A stretch of DNA of 64,000 bases from Ligustrum vulgare (Eukaryota > Streptophyta > Magnoliopsida > Lamiales > Oleaceae): the NCBI GenBank assembly GCA_963555705.1, contig OY743171.1, positions 25,290,852-25,354,851 of the forward strand, in the 5' to 3' direction. Made by a program: the position numbers and the translations under genes. Under the pieces are notes generated by a model. It was not told where the DNA came from. It worked only from the letters and a program-made list of their open reading frames with translations, and did not search any database. Below are positions 57,091-64,000 of the stretch, in pieces (the stretch's first letter is position 1; each line of letters begins with the position of its first letter).

Positions 57091-58011
57091 AGAATACCAT
57101 TCTATGAGAAACCACCTTTTGAGAGGCAGTTTAGACCAATGTACAAGGTAGAACAATCAGGCCACAACCTCGTCAATCAAATGTATGACATTCATTTCAG
57201 TATAAAGTTGGAAGGTTTGTGCCTTTTAATGAAATGACCAGGATGCAACGAAGGCGTTATCAACGGAATTATGGGAAAATGATGAGGCAACAGCAGGGGA
57301 CAACACATCCTAAAATACCTCATTTACTTAAAGTGGCTAGCAAAATTGTTCTCAAGGACAAGAAGGAAGATAGTATGGGTGAATAAATGGAAGTTTTATT
57401 GGAAAATTCTTCTGGGAAATCCAAATTTGAACAAAGTAAGAAGGATGAAGATGAAGAGGATTCGGGGCTATCTATTACCGCTCAATTTGGTACTTTACCT
57501 CCAATTATTGCTAATAATTACCTGTTAGCCAATGAGTTCAAAAGTAAAGAAAATGGAGAGGAAGGAAGGAAAGGTAATGAGGAGGAAGCATGCATGTTGG
57601 AATATGGAGGAGGAATTGGTCAAACATCTCAAGAGGTGTGTGATGAAGAAGAAGATGATTGTATGACTGACGCTGAAAAAGAAATTGACTTGAAAGCAGA
57701 AAGAAGAAGAAGGGGAGTATCATATAATAATCTACATGAAACAATTGTATGAAGAAGATGTCCTTGTTGTTGATTTGTTGGGCAAACCATCTGGACGTTC
57801 CTTTAGTTATTAAGTATTATATGGGACGCCTAAGAGAAAAGTAAGAGTACCTTGCTCTGAGAAGTATGGATCACCTCCAAGGATATTGCCTCCCCGTATA
57901 GGCTGGATAACTAAAGAAGAAGATAAAGAGGAAAGTAAGAAGGAAGTTCAAAAAGTAAGTAGGAAGTTCAGAAAGTAACAAGAAGTTGATTCAATAGAAG
58001 ATAAGCAAGAA
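57091..58011 (+). other. Tat D gag-protease linker
   Basis: A poorly conserved acidic linker, with an open stretch at 57387-57752 rich in E, D and K (EGRKGNEEEACMLEYGGG; EEEDDCMTDAEKEIDLKAE). No domain is recognised. Such linkers are usual between gag and protease in Tat elements. Confidence 0.65.
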
Positions 58012-58554
58012 GTGGAAATAGATGCGACTGAAAATGTTATCTTTAAGAGGCCTACTATGAAGTTAACTAAACATCTAGGGCGATTGTATGTGAAGGTTTT
58101 AGTCAATGGCATTCCGGTGGCTAAAGTATTCATTGACAATGGAGTGGCTATAAATACTATCCCATCCAGAATGGTGAGAAATTTTGCAAAGACAGAAAGC
58201 AATATGATCCCAACAGAAGTCCTTCTCACGAGTTTCAATGGAGGAGCAACTTCAGCCAAAGGAGTGACACCACTAGACACAATGGTGGGAAATACTACTA
58301 GGACTACAGTCTTCTTTATGATAGACGGTCCTACTAGTTACCATGTGTTATTAGGAAGAAATAGGATTCATGGGATTCGTTGTATACCTTCATCACTCCA
58401 TCAATGTCTGGTCTTCTGGAATGATAAAGGTGAAGCAGAGGTGGGGCAAGCAGATCATAGATCCTTTGTTACAAAAGTAAACTCAGTAGAAAGATTCATG
58501 TATGAAGGAAATCATGGACCTATCAGAGTAATTCAAAATGGAGAAGAAACTTAA
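58012..58554 (+). pseudogene. pol: Tat D aspartic protease
   Basis: A 181-codon open segment containing LGRLYVKVLVNGIPVAKVF, the active site FIDNGVAINTIPSRM, then TSFNGGATSAKGVTPLD and YHVLLGRNRIHGIRCIPSSL. All Tat protease landmarks are in order. It closes with a stop at 58552. The rest of the polyprotein is in other frames, so it is not functional as a whole. Confidence 0.9.
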
Positions 58555-59910
58555 ATCGTCGCACAGAGCGAAGAACCATTTTCGATAGATGCATTTACTG
58601 AAATGTTCAATCAAATGAGGCCTAACATAGTGGCCCTTGAAGAGCCAGTAATTGGTAAAAAGACAATCAAGGAACTATAATGAATTGTCAGGAGCAAAGG
58701 AATCTAGCCAATATTCAGGCATTCAAAGCCAAATTGATGGCTTTCAATAAAGAATGTAAAGAGAAAATAGAAGAAGAAGCAGTATTGAAGACATTAAAAA
58801 AATTTTAGCAATGCTCGAGTTAGAGCAGAATATTGGCCGAGAAATTAATAAGGTGGATTGTTTAGAAGAAGTGATGTCCACAAAGAATCTGGACGATGAA
58901 ATGACGAGGATTGTAAAACCTGGGCATCCTGACGCACAAGATCCTTTGATAAAGGTGAACATAGGTGATGAAGGAGAAGATCGCTCGACATTTGTCAGCC
59001 AAATGCTTAGCAAAGAGGTAAGTGACAAATTAATTGCTTTGTTAAAAGAATACAAAGACTGTTTTATTTGGGAATATGAGCACATGCTTGGTTTAGATAA
59101 AAGTTTGGTAGAATAAATATTAAAAATTAAATCAAATTTTAAACCTCATAAACAACCTCCTAGGCATTTTTCCCCTAATGTATTACCCGAAGTAAAAAAA
59201 AATAAAAATAGAACGATTGTTAAAGGAAGGTTTATTAGGATAGCCATATATGTTGAGTGGATATCTAATATCGTGCCTCTGTTAAAAAATCATGGTAGTA
59301 TTAAGGTGTGCATAGATTTTAGAAATTTACATTTAGCAACGCCCAAAGATAAATATCCAATGCCAACAGTGGATTGTTTAGATGATTCAACTACTAGATA
59401 TGTAATGTATTCTTTTATGGATGGGTATTTAGGATATAATCAAATTTATATAGTTGAAGAAGATATACATCAAAATTCATTTAGGTGCCCTAGTGCTTTA
59501 GGGTGTTTTGAATGGGTACTTATACCTTTTGACATGAAAAATGCAGGGGCTACTTATCAAAGGGCAATGAACTTGATTTTTCATTATATAATAGGCGAAT
59601 TTATTGAAGTATATGTGGATGATATAGTGCTCAAATTACCTAAAGAAGAAGACTATTTTCAACAATTAAAACGCTCATTTGAGCAATGAGGCAATACAAG
59701 TTAAAATTGAACCCTTAGGAGTGTGCATTTGGTGTTATGCAGGAAATTTCCTTGGTTTTTTAGTGCACAAAAGAGGAATTGAACTTGACAAAAATAAAGC
59801 AAAGATCATTCCAGAGGCCAAACCACCTAGTAATAAAAAGTAATTGCAAAAGTTTCTAGGTCAAGTGAACTTTTAAGACGTTTTATCTCTGATTGTGCAG
59901 GGCAAACAAA
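58555..59910 (+). pseudogene. pol: Tat D reverse transcriptase
   Basis: After a linker (58811-59116, ending LKEYKDCFIWEYEHMLGLD) the RT runs from about 59116. It has KVCIDFRNLHLATPKDKYPM at 59300, then SFMDGYLGYNQIYIVEED, IPFDMKNAGATYQRAMNLIF and the catalytic EVYVDDIVLK near 59615. The thumb region to about 59910 is out of frame. Both palm aspartates are present. Confidence 0.92.
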
Positions 59911-60888
59911 ATCGTTTTTGCCTCTTTTAAAGCTGAAAAATGAGGACAAATTTGTCTGGAATGAAAAACATCAAAAGGCTTTCGATAGCCTGAAGAAATA
60001 TTTATCAAGTCCACCAGTGCTAATCTCACCCATCCGAGGACGACCAATGAAGGTATACATATCAGTTGAACAAGAATCAATAGTTGGAATGGTCGCTCAA
60101 GAAGACCAATTTGCTGAAAGGGCGATTTATTATCTTAGCAGACAGTTAACAAAATATGAATGTAATTGTTCTGCTATTGAAAAATTATGTCTTACTTTAT
60201 ATTTCACATGTACAAAACTAAGGACGTATTTGCGGCCTGTAACTATTTATCTAGTTTTTAAAATAAATTTAGTTAAGTATATGTTTTCTCGCCCCATTTT
60301 ACATCAAAGGATTGGTCATTTGACTTTAAAACTGTTGGAATTTGAAATACAATATATACTCCAAAAGGTTGTTAAAAATCAAGCATTGAATAACTTTTTG
60401 GCCTATCATCCATGCCTTGATGTATCGAAAGAAATTGAGTTAGAAGTTGACCCATTCGAAATAAAACCTTGGGTTTTGTACTTTGATGGATCAAAAACTG
60501 TTGGAGGTGCAGGAGTAGGGGTAGTGCTAAAAAATCCATTGGGGTTTATTATAAATTTACTTTTACTTTGAATAAAATATTTACCAATAATCATGCTGAG
60601 TATGAAGCATTGATTGTAGGTTTAGAATGGATAACAGAGTTGGGAACAAATTATGTAATAATTATGAGGGGCGATTCGCAATTGGTGATTTATCAATTGA
60701 CTAGTGATTTTAAATGCCAAAGTAATTCTATCACAAGGCAATATGAAATCGCCCAAGAATTGTTGGAAGAATTTGATCAAGTGGAACTTCAATACGTTAA
60801 TAGAATGTATAATGACTTAGCAAATAAGTTAGCCCAAATGGCTTTGGGCTATTCAAAGGTGCTAAATTTGAATTCTACTTGTGAATAA
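59911..60888 (+). pseudogene. pol: Tat D dual RNase H
   Basis: The retroviral-type RNase H/connection is at 59918-60330 (FVWNEKHQKAFDSLKKYL, then AIYYLSRQLTKYECNCSAIE). It is followed by an archaeal-type RNase H beginning WVLYFDGSKTVGGAGVGVVL at about 60470. After a one-base frameshift near 60560 it continues as FTNNHAEYEALIVGLEW and MRGDSQLVIYQLTSDF. Having both RNases H in this order is a hallmark of the Tat clade. Confidence 0.92.
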
Positions 60889-62237
60889 GGAGTGATATTG
60901 CCTATAGTACAACGGAGGGAAAGAAGAATTGATGTTCATTGCATACAAAATGAAGACACAATAGATTAGAGAGAAGAAATAAAAAGGTTTTTAAAAGAAC
61001 CTGATAAGAAGAATGATAAGAAAATGAAGTTACGCTCATTGAACTATGTACTAGTAGATGAGGAGTTGTATAAGAAACATTTAGACATTGTACTACTAAA
61101 ATGCGTAATTTTGCAAGAGGCTAAAATAATAATGGCTGAAGTACATGAAGGAATATGTGGAGCTCATCAAGCTAGCCAAAAAATGAGATGGTTAATTATT
61201 AGGAGTGGATGCTTTTGGCCCATGATGGGTGAATTGTGCATTCAATATGCCAAAAGTTGTTGAGCATGCCAAAAACATGGTCCAATCCAAAGAGTGCCAG
61301 TAAGAGAAACGGCACCCATTATTAAGTCTTGGCCATTTAAAAGTTGGGCGATCGATTTGATAGAGAAAATCTATCCCCCCCCCATCGTCCAAGCAACACA
61401 CGTTTATAATAATTGCAACAAACTTTTCAACAAATGGGTGGAAGTGATACCTTTAAGGAGATTTCTCAGAAAAACATCATAGAATTCATTTGTGATCACA
61501 TTATTTATAGGTTTGGGATACCGCAAACTTTAACGATGGATCACGGAACTCCTTTAAATGGAGATCAAGTGAAGGAATTCTTGAGCGAATTTGGAGTTAA
61601 GGTGGTAAACTCTATGCCTTATTACACCCAATCTAATGGGAAGACAGAATCTTCTAATAATATTTTGAAGAATATCATAAGAAAAATGATAAATGAAAAT
61701 GATTGAAACTAGCATGAGTGTTTAAATAAAGCTTTATAGGCTTATAGAACATCTCCACGCTCAAGTATCAAAGTAACACCTTTCCAACTTACTTCTGGAC
61801 AAGAGACAGTGTTGCCCATGGAGATTAATGTGCAATCAATTAGAGTAGGCTCACAAAGTAACTTAAATGATGATGAATATATAGAATCGTTAGCCCAAAG
61901 TTTTTTAGAATTGGACTAGCTAAAATTTGACGTCCTAGACAGATTGCAGGTTCAAGAATGAAAAATTGCTAAGTACTATAATAAAAAGGTTATATCCATG
62001 TTTTTTAGCTTGGGCGATTTACTTTGGAAGACAATACTTCCTTTTGATAGCAAGGATCCAAAGTACAGGAAATGTTTGTCTAATTGGGAGGGACCATACA
62101 TAATGAAAAATGTGTGGCCTAATGGAGCCTATCATTTAGAAGATTTAGATAGTACAAGGCACGTGAGGTTTATTAATGCTAAATACTTAAAGAAGTACGT
62201 TCCTTCAGTTTGGGATTTTGAACTATTAGGAATTTAA
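60889..62237 (+). pseudogene. pol: Tat D integrase
   Basis: The zinc-binding part has EVHEGICGAHQASQKM and YAKSC, then a stop, then ACQKHG. The core has KSWPFKSWAIDLIEKI (first D), TLTMDHGTPL (second D) and SNGKTESSNN (E). The C-terminal part is open at 61998-62237 (FSLGDLLWKTILPFDSKD, LSNWEGPYIMKNV, AKYLKKYVPSVWDF). All three catalytic acids can still be read, but frame changes near 61420 and 61720 and stops break the protein. Confidence 0.9.
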
Positions 62238-62398
62238 TATTCACAGCTATTATGCAGGTGAATGAAATACTCATTTCATTAATAAAATTGGTTTCCATTA
62301 CATTGATAGAAATTGGCTACCCTTACAAAATGGAATAAATAAATCAAAACAAATGAAGGACTAGATGTCCTACAAAAAAGGTTAAGACGATTAACGTC
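62238..62398 (+). other. Space between pol and the antisense ORF of Tat D
   Basis: 160 bp of AT-rich DNA with no motif. It separates the two converging reading directions. Confidence 0.6.
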
Positions 62399-63964
62399 TT
62401 AATCATAATCTGCCCCAGTAGAATGCATATGCTCCCTAAGCTTTTCCCATTCATCGCATTGGTCAAATGAGGCAGTGAATAGTTTAGCCATGAGTTCCTC
62501 ATGAACCTCTAGACTATAATAATGCTCAAGTAAGAATTTAGTGTATTCAACTTCTTGGGAGGCATTATATTTCTTGGCGACCAACCTAGCCTTCCAGTCT
62601 TCCCTTTTTGTCTAACTTTCCTTTATCTCGGTAGCCAAGCTCATCATCAAAGGGTCTTCAACCATAACATCAGAAGAAATTTCGTTTAGGATGCTCTTGC
62701 CTTTCTTAATTTCATGATGTAAAGACTCTTTTTCATTCGAAGCGTGTACATATTGAGTCTTCTTGGCCTTCAAATCCATATTTTTGGCCAACATAAAGCT
62801 TATCTCATAATGGATACTCTTCAAAGTCAGCTTAATATACTCTGGAAGTTTGAGCGAAGGAAGCTCTTGTGCTCGAGCTATTTTTTCACTTAGACGCACA
62901 ATTGTATCCTGCTGGTTGGCAACACTAGCAACCACTATATCCATGTCCTTGAAAGAAGTATACTTAAGTACTAACTGCTTGAGAATGTTCATGTTTTCCA
63001 CAAAAAATGCAACAGATGTAGCAGAAGGATGATTGTTTGAAGAAGAACGAGATTACTTCCTGCCTTAACTTATTCCCAAGAACTGAACAAATCCTAAATG
63101 GAGTGTAAAATTACGTCAACATCCTGTGAAGAAAAAATGCAATTACTTAGCATTTTCATTACAGTAAGCGAAGTGGATGTGAAGGATGAAATAAAGGTTA
63201 CCTCATTAGTAACTTTGGAAGAAGAAATATGAGGTATATTACAGGATGAGTCAACCATTTGAGAAGATTTCCCCTTATCTGGATGAGTCGGTACTTTCAC
63301 AATGCACAAATCTATTAGTGTCTCTACAAAGAACAAGTAAGGGTGAGGATATGATTGATGTTACAATAAGGAAGAAAGCATAAACGTATGTATTACTTCT
63401 GCTTCCACGCGTAGAGGATCAACACCCTCAAAAGGTGTAAGTTCTTGAAGTGGTTAGATGATTAGAGACTCTTGGCCTTTGAGCTCCTCTTCAGGAACAT
63501 TACCCTCATTAGATGGTATAGATAAATGGGGAATTGAGGGAATAAGTGGAGCAAGAGCCGATAAAGGAGGAGTCTTTGAAGGAGAGATGGAACTCTTTTG
63601 AAAAAATTCAGGTAAAACATTAGCATACTAGGGTTTTTCATATAGATCTTATATGAGGAGTAAACAAAAAATTATATACTCAAAATACCTTTCTCCTAAT
63701 GATGAGAGGAGCATCATCATCATCAGATTGGTGGGTCTCAAGTTGGCCATTTACGGCTGGAAGTATCTTTGATAACCCAGTCTGAGCAGGTGGGGAACTG
63801 GTGAGGAGAAGCCACTGCAGGGCATTTAGTAGGAGAAGATTTTAAAGGGGAAGTAGGACGTCTAGCAGACATAGACATGACAAGAATAGGAGAGGAAATG
63901 GAGGCGTTAAAAGTTCCTGGCTTCTCAAGCAAGTGAAAAAGCGTGGTTGATATTGGTAGCAAAC
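62399..63964 (-). pseudogene. Antisense ORF downstream of Tat D pol, probably spliced
   Basis: On the strand opposite to pol, 63001-62399 is one frame of 201 codons broken by a single TAG at 62612. It has EKIARAQELPSLKLPEYIKL and, after the stop, DWKARLVAKKYNASQEVEYT, suggesting a coiled-coil protein. Further upstream, open pieces lie at 63336-63094 and 63962-63738, the latter a P/S-rich segment. Between them are possible intron borders (donor AGAAGTAATAC near 63393, acceptor TTTGTAGAGAC near 63320). Antisense extra ORFs between pol and the 3' LTR are known in Tat elements; their products are uncharacterised. Function here is unknown. Confidence 0.55.
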
Positions 63965-64000
63965 AACCTACGTTTCACAAACGGCCAAAACTGTTCGAAA

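Noticed and set aside
1..64000. CRISPR arrays, operons or organelle DNA
   Set aside because: No regular direct repeats with unique spacers, no bacterial gene organisation and no plastid or mitochondrial genes were seen.
1..64000. A host protein-coding gene
   Set aside because: All longer ORFs belong to transposable elements; shorter ones lack domains, and I could not build a believable exon set.

Overview
The window is nuclear DNA of a flowering plant, probably a eudicot. It is a dense stack of transposable elements inserted into one another, and I see no convincing host gene. The evidence for a plant is the element mix: Ty3/gypsy chromoviruses of Tekay/Del type with an initiator-tRNA-Met primer site, Athila and Tat elements (one with a tRNA-Asp primer site, two with the extra archaeal-type RNase H of Tat), CACTA ends starting CACTACAAGAA, hAT-type miniature elements, a CTAG-ending Helitron and a tRNA-derived SINE-like unit. 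Nearly every coding region has stops or frameshifts. This looks like old, gene-poor heterochromatin with a few young insertions. The species cannot be named from the sequence.

Layout. 1-865: minus-strand LTR of family A (LTRs starting TGATAAGTG), inserted in a Tekay-like gag (866-1873). That Tekay's 5' LTR (2044-7935) carries an internally deleted Helitron (4348-7449), which itself carries a hAT-like element (5641-6303). The Tekay sits in a minus-strand Tat element, 'Tat B' (7936-12550), which interrupts an older Tekay-like LTR. 12778-15110: two CACTA ends flanking a copia integrase relic. 15111-19202: 3' half of a family A element (minus). 19203-23465: 3' LTR and tail of a related element C, with an ORF that recalls plant-transposon PF20167-type proteins. 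About 23690-49009: chromovirus R, with gag and protease but no RT or integrase. Its 5' LTR is split by a Tekay element spanning 23827-45759 with a perfect TTTTC target duplication.

The 3' LTR of that Tekay holds most of the middle of the window: a fold-back transposon (27031-31006) with a C-rich half, a GTGAC-rich centre and a G-rich half; a 3604-bp tandem duplication (28207-31810 / 31811-35414); and a complete 8.7-kb family A element (36183-44864) with 1517-bp LTRs, tRNA-Asp PBS, gag-protease and PPT but no RT, RNase H or integrase. 49010-54667: Athila gag-pol on the minus strand, with a palindromic tRNA-derived insertion (50593-51171) in its RNase H region. 54668-55613: tail of another Athila. 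55614-64000: plus-strand 'Tat D' gag-pol followed by an antisense ORF.

How the parts relate. At least two family A elements and chromovirus R go from protease straight to the 3' tail, so they would depend on proteins from complete relatives. Apart from the coding content, the clearest signal is a shared cis-architecture. Short near-palindromic words occur in pairs 21-24 bp apart. The word is GCGATCGC in the family A element and TTACGGCCGTAA-like in chromovirus R and the LTR of element C. Pair spacing is kept although the words and the flanking sequence differ. Family A LTRs also have hairpins near both tips, and the 3' noncoding region has a duplicated, conserved block of about 120 bp. These are the best candidates for an undescribed regulatory or packaging system.
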